DNA of 64,000 nt from JALORV01 sp963791235 (GTDB lineage: Bacteria > Pseudomonadota > Gammaproteobacteria > Burkholderiales > Burkholderiaceae_F). The position numbers and the translations under genes are program-made. A model generated the notes under the pieces. It worked only from the letters and a program-made list of their open reading frames with translations, made no database searches and had not been told where the DNA came from. Below are positions 51,519-64,000 of the stretch, in pieces (positions within the stretch are counted from its first letter, which is position 1; every line of letters begins with the position of its first letter). Location: NCBI GenBank assembly GCA_963791235.1, contig CAWBRW010000029.1, forward strand, positions 744,001 to 808,000, in the 5' to 3' direction.

Positions 51519-52297
51519 TTGTGGTCAGGCGCGGGGCGGTCGAGGCGAAATGGGATAATTTCCCGTGCAGGCGGCGACCGTTACGCTCAGCCAGACGATT
51601 CGCAGGTTCCAGACGCCTTGCTGCCCTTTGACCGGCCCACTTTCCAGCGCGCTCCCCGCAGATTGCTGCGCGACGGCCGCTGGGCGAACGCCCGCGTCGA
51701 GCGTGCCGATATTGCCGGCCGCCGCTGGGTGATCAAGGATTTCGCGCCCCGCCGGTGGTGGGTACGCAATTCGATCGGGCGTCTCTTTGTGCGCCGTGAA
51801 CTGGCCACGCTGCGTTGCCTGCACGGCATCGACGGAGTGCCGCCGGATGCGTTCCGGCTCGACGCCCATGCGATCGCTTTTGGCTACATCGATGGCGAGA
51901 CCTTGGGCCGCGTCGAAGCCGAGAAACAGACCGCCGGGTATTTTTCCGCGCTGGAAGCATTGCTGCGCGAAATCCACGCGCGCGGCATCGTGCACCTCGA
52001 TACGCGTGGCACCGGGAACGTGCTGATGCGGACCAATGGAACACCGGCGCTGATCGATTTCCAGTCGGCGATTGTCTACCCGATGGATGCCGGCGTCATG
52101 GCGCCGCTTCCTCGAGCAGGTCGACCTGACCGGTGTCTACAAGAAATGGCTGCAGCGCGACCCAGCCTCGATGGGGCCCGAGCGAGCAGCGCTCAACGAA
52201 CGAATGACTCCGCTGGCGCAGGTTCTGGGTGCTGCGCGGGTATGCTGGCGCACGCAAGACGCATCCCGCCAAGGCTCGTCCCACGGATGCTCCGTAA
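51519..52297 (+). pseudogene. Kinase-fold protein (InaA/WaaP-like), two probable frameshifts
   Basis: The kinase-fold residues are RWVIKDF (ATP-lysine), FGYIDGETLG, HLDTRGTGNVL (catalytic loop with HLD and Asn) and LIDFQSA (metal Asp). This is a small eukaryotic-like kinase related to lipopolysaccharide kinases. The frame breaks after DAGV near 52098, where one surplus G in ATGG restores RRFLEQVDLTGVYKKW, and again near 52240 in a G run, after which a stop codon at 52295 is reached. The start codon is uncertain, somewhere after 51519. Its end overlaps the next gene start. Confidence 0.6.
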
Positions 52298-52872
52298 CGA
52301 CATGCTCACTTCAATCCGTTCGTTCTTCAACAACCCGGGAGTGCGCCGCACTTACGTTCGACTGCGGGTGCCGCTGGCCATCGTCGCGATCGCGGCGGTG
52401 TTTCCGTTCCTGCGCCGCGACTGGCTGCTCGCGGGTTTCGTCGTCTCGATGTTCGGCGAGTTCATCCAGCTCTGGAGTTTCGCCTCGCTCGACAAGAACT
52501 CCGACCTGGCGATCCGCGGGCCGTATGCGATGGTGCGCAACCCGATGTACCTCGGGCGTTACTTCATCCTGCTCGGCTTTCTGATGCTGCTGGGCTGTCT
52601 GGTGGATTCTCGTGGTGTACACGGCGGTCTACTGGTTCTACATGGACACGCGGGTCGAGCGCGAGGAAGCCCACTCTGCGTCCGATCTTCGGGCCGCGGT
52701 ACGACGAGTACTGTGCGCGCGTACGACGCTTCATTCCCGGTGCCGCCGCTTGCCCGGGCAGCCGGTCGCGTACTGGAACTGGAAACTGTTCCGGCAGAAC
52801 AACGCCGCGATGAATCTGCTCGGCACGCTCGTGGTTTGGGTGGTGGTTGCCGGCTGGCTGCTGCTGCGCTGA
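52287..52872 (+). pseudogene. Isoprenylcysteine carboxyl methyltransferase-like protein, three frameshifts
   Basis: Correcting three indels gives a 194-residue membrane methyltransferase. It has four hydrophobic segments, the RGPYAMVRNPMYLGRY SAM-binding and catalytic region, then VEREEA and FGPRYDEYCARVRRFIP. The breaks are near 52598 (extra base), 52675 (extra T) and 52755 (missing base). After correction the length is an exact multiple of three. Family members methylate membrane-associated substrates, and the bacterial roles are mostly unknown. It follows the kinase-like gene with overlap. Confidence 0.75.
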
Positions 52873-53002
52873 GCGGCTCGGTCGCGGCCTCGCCTCCTTG
52901 ATACAGCGTCCGGATGAGCCCGGGCGGGATAGGCGCTTTGCCAGTCGCGCGGCAGCATTCGCTGTGCCGCGGTGAGCAGGCGTTCCCGGTCCTGTCGGAT
53001 CC

Positions 53003-55758
53003 GTGCATTCTCCCTTCCTTGCTCTGCGGTGCGGGCTGCGGCGCGGCGCGTTCCTCGGTGCCTGCGTCCTCAGTCTGCTGCTCGTCGCCTGCGGCGGCGG
53101 AGACGGGGATGGGCCGCCGCCGACGAGCGCACAAAGCCTTGCGTCAAGCGCGTCCCCGGCCGCAGCCAGCGCGGCCATAACGGGTTTCTCACCCGACCTC
53201 CGGCGCACCGGGCAGCACGATCACGGTCAACGGCTCCGGCCTGAGCGGCGTCACCTCCGCACGCCTGGGCGGAACCGAGGCAACCTTCCGCGCGACGTCA
53301 GACACCACGCTGGAAATCACGGTGCCAGTCGGTGCCAGTACGGGCCGCATCGAACTCGATGCAACCGGCCGCGTCGTGCTTTCCGCCACGGACTTCACGG
53401 TCGTGGCCGTGCCGACGATCACGACGGTCGCGCCGACGACGGTGCTGCCGCCCGCGCGCATCACGCTGAGTGGCAGCGCACTCGATGGGGTGCGCGAAGT
53501 GCGCCTGAATGCGCTTACGTTGACAATTGCCAGTCGCACACCGACAAGCCTCGCGGTCGATGTTCCGAGCGGCGCGGCCTCCGGAACCTTGACCGTGGTC
53601 GACACGGCAGGCGTCGCGCGGCCGCTGTCACAGCCCATCACGGTCACCGGACCGCTGTCGATCAGTTCGTACTCACCGGCCTCGATCGTCACCGGACAGA
53701 CCTGACGGTGACGGGCACGAACCTCGATCGTGCGCAGTCGATCGTGTTCGCCAACGGCTCGACCGCGGCGATTGCGGCGACGCACGGGTACGACGTCGCA
53801 TCACCGCCACTGTGCCGGACGGCGCCGGCAGCGGCGTCTTCCGCGTCCGCGGTAACCTGGACGACGAGGTGCTGTCGGTAGGTGCGCTGCAGGTCATCCC
53901 GGCGATCCGCGTCGATGCCAACGCGGTCTATCGCGTCGCCGCTGCAGGCCAATCGCGTCACGGTCACTGGCACCGGCCTGACGGAAGTCTCCGACGGTCC
54001 GGGTCGGCAACTGCAACGGCGACAATCACTGCGAAGTCGGCAACGCAGACTCGTGTTCATCGTGCCGTCCGGGCTCGCGTGCGGTGCGATCACGCTCGAG
54101 TCCGCGTCGCAAGCCGTCGGTCGCGGGTGGCAGCGTCGTGGTCGGCAGCGGCTGCGTGGCGACGGTGGCCGGCGTCGAGTTCGCGCAGGTGCTGTCGCAG
54201 GGTCCGAGCGGATGCGCGCCTGCGCCTCGTGCCAGGCAAGGAAACCTGGGTGCGCGCCTGTACGTCGTCGTCGTCGCAGTCGAAGGTGCCGGCGCCGCTG
54301 GTGCGTCTGACCGGCTACAACGGCGCGGCGATTCTGGGCACCGTCGACATGGCCGGCCCGACCATGCTGCCGGTCGTCCGTGGCGCGATCGTGCCGGACG
54401 CCGTGCGCTACAACGAGGCGCAGAGCTTCAACGTCGAACTGCCAGCCACCTGGGTCCGAAGCTGGACTTTCGGTGCGCGTCGAGGTCGATCCGATGCGTC
54501 AGCTGGGTGCACCGATCGTGGTCGACGCGACTCCGGCGGTGGGCCTGGGCTACACGCATGGAGATTGTGCTGGTGCCCGTCGTCTCGGGCGGTTTCGTGC
54601 CGACGATGCCGACCGCCGCGGCAGTGCGTCGACGAGATCACGCGGCGCTTCCCGATTCCCGCATCCAATATCACGGTGACGGTGCGGCAGCCCTACACGC
54701 TGACGAGCGTCGCGGACGGCCTCGACACTTCGACCGAGTGGCAGAACGCGCTCAGTGAATTGAACCAGCTACGTGCGATGGAGGCCGGTTCGAACACCCG
54801 CTTCTATTTCGGGTCGTGCGTCGCTCAGGCGGCGGGATCGCCGGGATCGGCTACGTACCGGGCCGAACGGCACTCGGCTGGGATTCGAACGCCGGATGGC
54901 AGCGCACGATGTCGCATGAACTGGGACATAACCTGAGTCGTCCGCACGCGCCGTGTGGCGGCGTCGCCGAGCCCGGATCCGAACTATCCGTATGCGGGCG
55001 GCGTGCTGAGTGGCAACTCCGCTGATGGATTCGGTGCCCACCGCGATCGACATCGTCTCGCCCACGGGGCTAGACCGACATCATGGGCTACTGCAACGGC
55101 CCCTGGTTCTCGGACTACAACTACCGCGAGATGCAGCGGTACATGGAAACGCAGGCCAGCCTTGTCGCGGCGCAGATCGCGGCCGACGGGATCGAACAGG
55201 ACCTGGTGCTGATCAGTGGCACGATCGGACTCGACGGCCTGCAGCTCGCGCCGGTCCAGGCGATGCGTGCCGTCGCAACGACGGGTGGTGGCGAATACAC
55301 GTTGCGGCTCGTGACCCGCGACGGGCGCATGTTCGAACACGCGTTCGACGCGGAACTCGTCGATCATGCCGTGCCGCCGGAGCGGCAGTTCGCGGTGGCT
55401 GTGCCTGACCCGGGCACTGCTATCGCGCGCATTGAAGTCCTGCGCGGCAGCACGCCGGTGCCCGCGCGTTCGTCCGGCCTGGCGACGGCGCAGCGCGCCG
55501 TCGGGCCGTCGATTGAACGGCTGCGCGGTGTCGACTGGAGCGAGAGCAACGGCAGGTTGCGCGTGCAGTGGGACACTGCGGCCGCCTCGCACGTCGCAGT
55601 CACCTATGTGGCGTACGGTGTGCGGACGGTGCTTGGAGTCAACCGCATCGGCGGCAATGGCCGAGATTCGACGTCAGCGAGCTTGCCGCGCGGGCGGTCG
55701 CTTCGAGATCGCTCTGACCGACGGCCTGAACGCCCGCACGGTGCAGGCACGTCGCTGA
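53003..55758 (+). pseudogene. Surface metalloprotease with IPT/TIG repeats, many frameshifts
   Basis: Pieces in all three frames join into one lipoprotein of about 918 residues. A GTG at 53003 gives a signal with lipobox LLLVAC. Two to three IPT/TIG beta domains follow (APGSTITVNGSGLSGV, PPARITLSGSALDGV, TLTVTGTNLDRAQ). A zinc peptidase has the motif MSHELGHNLSRPHAPCG, then PNYPYAGG and DIMGYCNGPWFSDYNYR, which resembles M66-like enzymes. A C-terminal beta domain ends with TDGLNARTVQARR. About 16-17 single-base shifts occur (about 1 per 165 bases), many in short C or G runs. This looks like uncorrected sequence, not a degraded gene. Confidence 0.72.
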
Positions 55759-55812
55759 CCGCGTGGAGGCCGGGCTGGTGTCCCGGGCTCCAGGGCCTCG
55801 TCGCCGTGAACT

Positions 55813-56107
55813 CTAGGGGCTGTCGGCGAGCAGCGGCTCGACTTCCGGATGCCGCTGCACCCAGCTCCGCACGTAGGAGCAGACGGGCAGCACGTCCATG
55901 CCGTTGTCGGCGGCATGCTTGAATGCCGCCTTCACCAGTGCCGACGCGATGCCACGTCCTTCCAGCTGCGCGCGGCACCTCGGTGTGCACGATCATCATC
56001 GTGTCGCCGTGCATGCGGTAGTCGGTGCGGCACAGCATGCCGTCGACGACTGCCTCGAAGCGCATCGCGGCCGGGTTGTGCTGGATCGCCAATGCCGTTT
56101 CCGTCAT
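55813..56107 (-). pseudogene. YjdJ-like small GNAT acetyltransferase, one frameshift
   Basis: A 97-residue small GNAT-fold protein. It starts MTETALAIQHNPAAMRFEAV at ATG 56107 and continues with MIVHTEVP. After one surplus base near 55972, it continues as LEGRGIASALVKAAFKHAAD, VCSYVRSWVQRHPE and the stop codon at 55813. This is the YjdJ/YidJ-like minimal GNAT with the acetyl-CoA pyrophosphate loop Q/R-x-x-G-x-G/A altered to EGRGIA. Substrate is unknown. It follows the helicase gene on the same strand. Confidence 0.8.
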
Positions 56108-56133
56108 AACGCCTCCGATGACCGGCAAAAAGC

Positions 56134-57651
<1,518 letters not shown>

Positions 57652-57830
57652 ACGAAACTCCTGAGCACGGCCTGCGCGAGCTTTGACTCGCCGAACCGGT
57701 TCAGGCAGATGCAGACTAGGGAAAAAGACTTCGAGGGAGCGTGTTGACAACCACGATGGACGGGTGCGAACCGGAACCGACGCACCGCAATCAGGGGCGA
57801 ATAGTACACGAAGTCAAGGACTTGGCGGAC

Positions 57831-58400
57831 CTACAAACCGATGTCCATGCCCCAGAGCACTGCGATGCCGATCAGCGCGAACACGACCGCAGCCAGTCCG
57901 TTCATGACGCGCTTGGGCAGCTTCTCGGCGGCGACATTGCCCAGCAGCACGGCAGGCACGTTGGCGATCATCATGCCGATCGTCGTTCCCGCGACGACGG
58001 CGACCAGCGCGTCATAGCGCGCGGCCAGCGCCACGGTCGCAATCTGCGTCTTGTCGCCCATTTCGACGATGAAGAACGCGATCAGCGTCGTACCGAACAC
58101 GCCGAAGCGCGACGGCTTCTCGGACTCGTCATCGAGCTTGTCGGGGACCAGCATCCAGAGCGCCATGGCGATGAAGGACAGCCCGAGCGCCCAGCGCATC
58201 GCCTCCGGGCCGATCGTGCGCGTGAGCCAGGTACCGACCGCGCCGGCGAGGAAATGGTTCGCGAGCGTGGCAAACAGGATGCCGAAGATGATCGGCCACG
58301 GCTTGCGGTACTTCGCGGCCAGTGCAAGCGCCAGCAACTGCGTCTTGTCGCCGATCTCGGCGAGGGCAACGACGCCGATGGAGATGAGAAAAGCTGTCAA
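57831..58400 (-). CDS. TMEM165/GDT1 (UPF0016) family manganese exporter
   Basis: A 189-residue membrane protein with two repeats of three helices, each with the signature E-x-G-D-K-T-Q: EIGDKTQLLAL near residue 15 and EMGDKTQIATV near 117. The family (MneA/GDT1) exports Mn2+ or exchanges Ca2+/Mn2+ for protons. The start used is TTG 58400 (MTAFLISIGVVALAEIG), which gives the normal family length. A Mn riboswitch was looked for upstream and not found. It is divergent from the sulfatase-like gene. Confidence 0.88.
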   Translation of the reverse strand: MTAFLISIGVVALAEIGDKTQLLALALAAKYRKPWPIIFGILFATLANHFLAGAVGTWLTRTIGPEAMRWALGLSFIAMALWMLVPDKLDDESEKPSRFGVFGTTLIAFFIVEMGDKTQIATVALAARYDALVAVVAGTTIGMMIANVPAVLLGNVAAEKLPKRVMNGLAAVVFALIGIAVLWGMDIGL

Positions 58401-58541
58401 GTCCGGAGTCAGAAGTGGAGTGCTCGCTCTTGCCAAATGCAGGTCTGGCAGAGCGGGCGCAAGCGTACACTTCAACGATTCGTCTCTCAGCGAGTGACCG
58501 CTGCCCGCGGTCCCCGAACTCGGGTCTTCTCGCTCATCTCG

Positions 58542-60525
58542 ATGACACTCCTCACGCCCTGGCGCGCGACTCTGGCTCGCACGTTCAAGCGGCTTTTCCC
58601 CGGACGCTTCGCCGTCGCCGGCATCGTCGTCGTCGCCTATCTCGCGGTGAGTCTGCTTACGCGTGTCGGACTGGCAATCTTCAACGGCGAGGCGACCGAG
58701 TTCATGCCCGGGCGCGTCGCCGGGTGGCTGCTGATCGGGCTAGCCTACGACCTGGCGGCCGCAACGTTCTGGCTGCTGCCGATCGCGCTGCTCGCTTGGG
58801 CTTGGCCGGCGGGCCGTGCGCGCCGGGCCTTCGGTGTGGCGGCGATCGCGCTGGCCACGGTCGCATTCGGCATCTTCGTCTTCACGGCCGCATCGGAATT
58901 CGTGTTCTGGAACGAATTCTCGTCGCGCTTCAACTTCATCGCGGTCGACTACCTGATCTACACGCGCGAGGTGATCGGCAACATCCGCGAGTCGTATCGC
59001 ATGACTCCGATCCTGCTGGGGCTCGCAGCCGCGACGGCCGTTCTCGTCGCGCTGGCGGTGCGGCCGCTCTGGCGCGCTGCACAGGCAGCCGGTCCCGGCT
59101 TCGGCCGGCGATCCCTGCAGATGGCCGGTTACGTCGCGGTGGCGCGTGGCGTCCTACCTGCTGGTTCCGTCGACATGGAAGGAATTCTCAAGCAGCGTCC
59201 AGTCGCAGCAGCTGGCCGGCAACGGACATTGGGAGTTCTTCCACGCCTTTAATTCCAACGAGATCGACTACGACCGCTTCTATGCGACGGTGCCGATCGA
59301 GCAGGCCTACAAGGAGCTGCGCGGCGAGTTCACCGACGCCGGGCCGGTCGAGTTCACCGGCGACGCCGGACTGCCGATCGAGCGCGTGATCCACGGTGCC
59401 GGACCGGAGAAGCCGCTCAACGTGGTGCTGATCTCGGTCGAATCGCTTTCGGCCGACTACCTGGGCGCGTTCGGCAACGCGAAGGGCCTGACGCCGCAGC
59501 TTGATCGCCTGGCGCGCGAGGGACTGCTGTTCACGCAGGTGTATGCGACGGGCACGCGGACCGTGCGCGGGCTCGAAGCCCTGGCCTTGTCGCTGCCGCC
59601 GACGCCCGGCCATTCAGTGGTCAAGCGGCCCAACAACGAGCATTTGTTCACCGTAGGCGAAGTCTTTGCCGAAAAGGGCTACGAACCGCTCTATCTCTAC
59701 GGTGGCTACGGCTACTTCGACAACATGGAGCATTTCTTCGGCGGCAACGGCTACACCGTCATCGACCGCACCGCGCTCGACAAGGCCGACATTCACTACG
59801 AGAACATCTGGGGCGTGGCCGACGAGGATCTCTTCACGCTGACGCTGCGTGAACTGGATAGACGCCACACGGCCGGCACGAAGTTCTTTGCGCACGTGAT
59901 GACGACGTCGAACCACCGGCCCTATACGTACCCGGCGGGCCGCATCGACATTCCTCCCAAGACCGGCGCCGACGGTGCCGTGAAGTACACCGACTGGGCG
60001 ATCGGCGACTTCATCGAGCGCGCGCGCAAGCATGCCTGGTTCGACGACACGGTGTTCGTCATCGTCGCCGACCACTGCGCAGCGTCGCGCGGCAAGACCG
60101 ACCTGCCGCTCGACCGTTTCCACATCCCGCTGCTGATCTACGCCCCGAAGCACATTGCTCCGGCGCGCATCGACACGATCGCCTCGCAGATCGACGTCGC
60201 CCCGACCGTGCTCGCGCTGCTGAACTTCAATTACGTCTCGCGCTTTTTCGGGCAGGACATCCTGAATGAAGGGCGCACGCACCAGCGCGCGGTGATGGCC
60301 AACTACCAGACGGTCGGTTACTACGAGCACGGCATGCTGGTCGAGCTGCGGCCGCAGCGGCGCGTGCGCGTCATCGATGCCGCGAGTGGCCGCGAGCTGC
60401 CGCCGAGCGACGAAACCCGGCACTTCACCAACGAAGCGATCGGCTATTACCAGGGCGCGAGCAACGCCTTCCGCACCGGGGCCTTGCGCATGCCCGGCCA
60501 TCTCCTGCCGCGGCCCGTCAAGTGA
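58542..60525 (+). pseudogene. LTA synthase-like sulfatase-fold membrane protein, one frameshift
   Basis: After removing one surplus base near 59145, the gene encodes 660 residues. About five transmembrane helices lie within residues 25-190, followed by an alkaline-phosphatase/sulfatase domain. It contains VVLISVESLSADY, the nucleophile loop ATGTRTVRGLEALALSLPP (Thr), MTTSNHRPY, and VIVADHCAASRGK (metal site). This matches LtaS/OpgB-type phosphoglycerol transferases of Gram-negatives, which modify glucans or lipids at the inner membrane. The break is in VAVA|ASYLL where GGCGCGTGGCG contains a short repeat. ATG 58542 gives MTLLTPWRATLA. Confidence 0.82.
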
Positions 60526-60578
60526 CGCGGCCGATCCGGTAATCTGCGCGCCTTTTCGCGCTTCCTGTTGCAATGGCC

Positions 60579-62245
<1,667 letters not shown>

Positions 62246-62388
62246 CGGGCACGCGTACTGCTCCAACCGGGCATCCGCACAGACCCTAGCTTGCCTCGCC
62301 GCGCTGGCGGTCGTTAACTACGCTCCCACCCGGCGCGCGGTTCCTCGCGAGGCATGTTTTACGTGAACCCGTGAGATTGGATCCGAGA

Positions 62389-63027
62389 ATGAAACAGTTC
62401 AGCAACTCCAGGCGACTGGCGGCGACGCTCCTCGGCGTGGCTATCGGCCTTCCACTCGCGTCGGCCACTTCCGCCCAGACCATCATCGACGAGTGGAACG
62501 ACGTCAAGGCGCCGGCGGCTCCGGCCTTGAAGCCGGTGAAGGTCGAGCCCAAGGAAACGGCGCTGTTGATGCTCGACTTCGTCAAGCAGATCTGCGGCCC
62601 GCGCCCGCGCTGCGTCGCTTCGCTGCCCAAAGTCCAGGGACTGCTCACGAAAGCTCGTGAGGCCGGCGTGCTGGTGGTTTACAGCATGGCCGGGCAGCCG
62701 ATCACTGACACGCTTCCGGATGTCGCGGCGCGCCCCGGCGAGGCGTCGGTCACAAGCGGTCCGGACAAGTTCATGAACACGGACCTCGACAAGATCCTGA
62801 AGGAGAGAGGCATCAAGACCGTTATCGTCGCCGGTACGTCGGCCGAGGGCGCCGTGCTCAACACGGCGGCCGGGGCTGCGCTGCGCGGGTACAAGGTCAT
62901 CATGCCGGTGGATGCGGCCTCGTCGACACAGCCCTACAGCGAGCAGTACACGGCGTGGCATCTTGGCAACTCGCCCCGCGTTGGTCCTCAGGTCACACTG
63001 ACGAAGATCGATCAGATCAGCTTCTAG
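62389..63027 (+). CDS. Exported isochorismatase-like protein lacking the catalytic Cys
   Basis: A 212-residue protein with a signal peptide (MKQFSNSRRLAATLLG... ending at TSAQ) and an isochorismatase-like cysteine-hydrolase fold: TALLMLDFVKQ (catalytic Asp), PDKFMNTDLDKILKERGI (catalytic Lys), and VIVAGTSAEGAVLNTAAGA. In the last block the usual nucleophilic Cys is Ala. AEQYTAWHLG-like residues near the end (SEQYTAWHLG) mark a recurrent subfamily. Either it is a pseudoenzyme or it uses another mechanism. ATG 62389 is followed by a typical signal peptide. Confidence 0.8.
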   Translation: MKQFSNSRRLAATLLGVAIGLPLASATSAQTIIDEWNDVKAPAAPALKPVKVEPKETALLMLDFVKQICGPRPRCVASLPKVQGLLTKAREAGVLVVYSMAGQPITDTLPDVAARPGEASVTSGPDKFMNTDLDKILKERGIKTVIVAGTSAEGAVLNTAAGAALRGYKVIMPVDAASSTQPYSEQYTAWHLGNSPRVGPQVTLTKIDQISF

Positions 63028-63118
63028 CGAGAGCACCGCTCCGGCCACCGGCAGGTGCGACGCCGGGGTGGTTTCGATCCTCCCCGCAGAAGACGTCTAC
63101 GAGACCGTCGCTACTGAG

Positions 63119-63526
63119 CTAGGCCTGCGTCGCGCCTGTCGGTCTTGCAGCAAGCAAGGCCCCGGTTGCAGCACCTATGACGAGCGCGGGCACTGCTGCC
63201 ACGATCCCGAGCAGCACGGCAGACTTGCCAACGCATTCCAGATACGAGCCCGTGACGCAGTACGCGCCGGCCAGCACGAGGGAATAAAGCAGCAGCGACA
63301 GCAAGGCGATCAGCGCACCGCGGAGCGCGCCTCCCACGCGCGTGACGACGCTTCGCCGCCAGAGAGCGTGCGCGCTCACAGCGGCGGCGAGCGCAGGCAC
63401 CAGCACCGTCAGCGCGAGGCCGCTCCATCCGGAGCGATGCGTCGCGCCGAAAACCAGGAAGGCGCCGAGGCCGAGGAGCGCGGCGGCGGCCGAGAACCAG
63501 ATCGAGGCGTGCGTCGCGCGTGGCAT
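63119..63526 (-). CDS. Four-helix membrane protein of unknown function
   Basis: A 135-residue protein with about four hydrophobic helices and a short Arg-containing loop (LWRRSVVTRVGGALRG). The start at ATG 63526 (MPRATHASIWFSA) immediately precedes the first helix; longer upstream extensions are low-complexity. It is divergent from mnmC, 125 bases away. No family is recognised. Confidence 0.6.
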   Translation of the reverse strand: MPRATHASIWFSAAAALLGLGAFLVFGATHRSGWSGLALTVLVPALAAAVSAHALWRRSVVTRVGGALRGALIALLSLLLYSLVLAGAYCVTGSYLECVGKSAVLLGIVAAVPALVIGAATGALLAARPTGATQA

Positions 63527-63651
63527 GCAGGTGTAGGTTGTCGAACGAGTCGCAACACTAGCGGATCTGGGCCCGCCTTGCCGCGGTGCAGGCGGCGCCT
63601 CTTTCCGACACACAAGGCTGACGCGGCGACGTGTCGCCGGATAATTGCCAC

Positions 63652-64000
63652 ATGACCGTGCAACCGGTGCGACTGATTCGCGACGCCGCGGGTGTGCCGT
63701 GCAGCGACCTCTATGGCGATGTCTACGCCAGCCGCGATGGCGCGCTGGGTCAGGCACGGCATGTCTTTCTCGGTGGCAACGACCTGCCGGCGCGCTGGGC
63801 TGGACGCGAGCAGTTTGTCTTGCTCGAAACCGGCTTCGGACTCGGGACGAACTTCCTCTCGACGTGGGCTGCCTGGCAGGCTGACGCCCGGCGCCCGCGC
63901 CGGTTGCATTTCGTTTCGGTCGAGAGGCATCCGCTGCCTGCCGAGGATCTGCTCGCGGCCGCGCCGCCCGAGTTGCTGTCCCTGGCGCAACAGCTGGCGC
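63652..64000 (+). CDS. mnmC: MnmC-like tRNA modification enzyme (5' part, cut by the window end)
   Basis: The first 116 codons of a gene whose N-terminal domain matches MnmC. This bifunctional enzyme removes the carboxymethyl group from cmnm5(s2)U34 and methylates to mnm5 in tRNA. Segments seen are SDLYGDVYASRDGALGQARH, VFLGGNDLPARWAGREQFV, LLETGFGLGTNFLSTWAAW (SAM-binding), and FVSVERHPL. The start ATG at 63652 lies after a GTGTCGCCGGATAATTGCCAC stretch without a strong ribosome site. The 3' end lies outside the window. Confidence 0.88.
   Translation, partial: MTVQPVRLIRDAAGVPCSDLYGDVYASRDGALGQARHVFLGGNDLPARWAGREQFVLLETGFGLGTNFLSTWAAWQADARRPRRLHFVSVERHPLPAEDLLAAAPPELLSLAQQLA

Noticed and set aside
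52873..53002. Minus-strand coding between the methyltransferase and the protease genes
   Set aside because: A short stretch reads like protein (RLLTAAQRMLPRDWQ) but there is no supported start, stop or homologous family within the error-rich zone.
54880..54900. TGGGATTCGAACGC, like a tRNA T-loop
   Set aside because: It is a coding segment of the protease (GWDSNAG) and no acceptor or anticodon arms can be built around it.
58401..58560. Possible yybP-ykoY manganese riboswitch upstream of the GDT1-type gene
   Set aside because: GCTGAGAGACG occurs on the minus strand but the characteristic paired stems and conserved loops of the class cannot be placed; I see only a chance match.

Overview
The window is about 64 kb of GC-rich (roughly two-thirds G+C), densely coding chromosomal DNA. 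It looks like a betaproteobacterium, most likely in the order Burkholderiales. The reasons are two orphan Bug/TctC-type periplasmic receptors, the kynB-kynU-kynA operon, the purC-purE-purK-tsaC order, gcdH, and the many overlapping ATGA/GTGA operon junctions. The genus cannot be named from sequence alone. I see no rRNA, tRNA, CRISPR array, prophage or insertion sequence.

Layout. 0-9.7 kb: Bug receptor, M14 carboxypeptidase, dgkA, a purine block (purC, purE, purK) with the t6A enzyme TsaC/Sua5, an SGNH lipoprotein with a clear terminator, a hydrolase and an HdeD-like membrane protein. 9.8-17.2 kb, all minus strand: an alcohol-dehydrogenase-like oxidoreductase, gcdH, a DUF4239 membrane protein, kynA/kynU/kynB (tryptophan to anthranilate), a DMT exporter and a flavin reductase. 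17.3-20.1 kb: lemA, two TPM-domain genes and a Yip1-like protein. 20.1-23.8 kb: msrA and then a TlpA-DUF4266-DUF3570-ApbE cassette, the most interesting locus here. 23.8-31 kb, minus strand: DUF72, a NarL-type regulator/kinase pair, pdxH, and an overlapping EamA-MFS-chaC operon. 31-40.9 kb: ahpC-ahpF, a LysR/GFA pair, a second Bug receptor, universal stress proteins, a TerB/YcjF-like protein, tcdA and two tandem hemerythrins. 40.9-49.9 kb: a Rieske oxygenase, a P-type ATPase divergent from a Spy-CpxR-CpxA-like envelope-stress operon, and small exported proteins with a YpfJ-type protease. 50-62.3 kb: epimerase, kinase, methyltransferase, an IPT/TIG metalloprotease, GNAT, DEAD-box helicase, a GDT1 Mn exporter, an LTA-synthase-like sulfatase and EttA. 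62.3-64 kb: an isochorismatase-like protein without its cysteine, a membrane protein, and the start of mnmC.

Sequence quality. Between about 50.5 and 57.7 kb nearly every gene is broken by single-base indels, mostly in short homopolymers, and one more each falls in the LTA-synthase-like gene and ettA. The protein translation resumes perfectly in another frame each time, and housekeeping genes (ettA, a DEAD-box helicase) are affected. Poor local sequence quality is therefore a better explanation than gene decay. Two isolated breaks (DUF4239 near 12.73 kb, TPM signal peptide near 18.02 kb) fit the same picture.

Systems. The strongest candidate for something undescribed is the TlpA/DUF4266/DUF3570/ApbE cassette. 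The DUF3570 protein carries two SGAS tetrapeptides, one preceded by Asp, that resemble the acceptor motif used by the FMN transferase ApbE encoded in the same cassette. The short lipoprotein ends in a Gly-rich tail with Cys-Gly-Cys. A second signal is a 3'-end repeat present twice (near 45-168 and 22690-22810) in the same orientation relative to the upstream stop codon; it contains a hairpin whose arms differ between copies but keep pairing.
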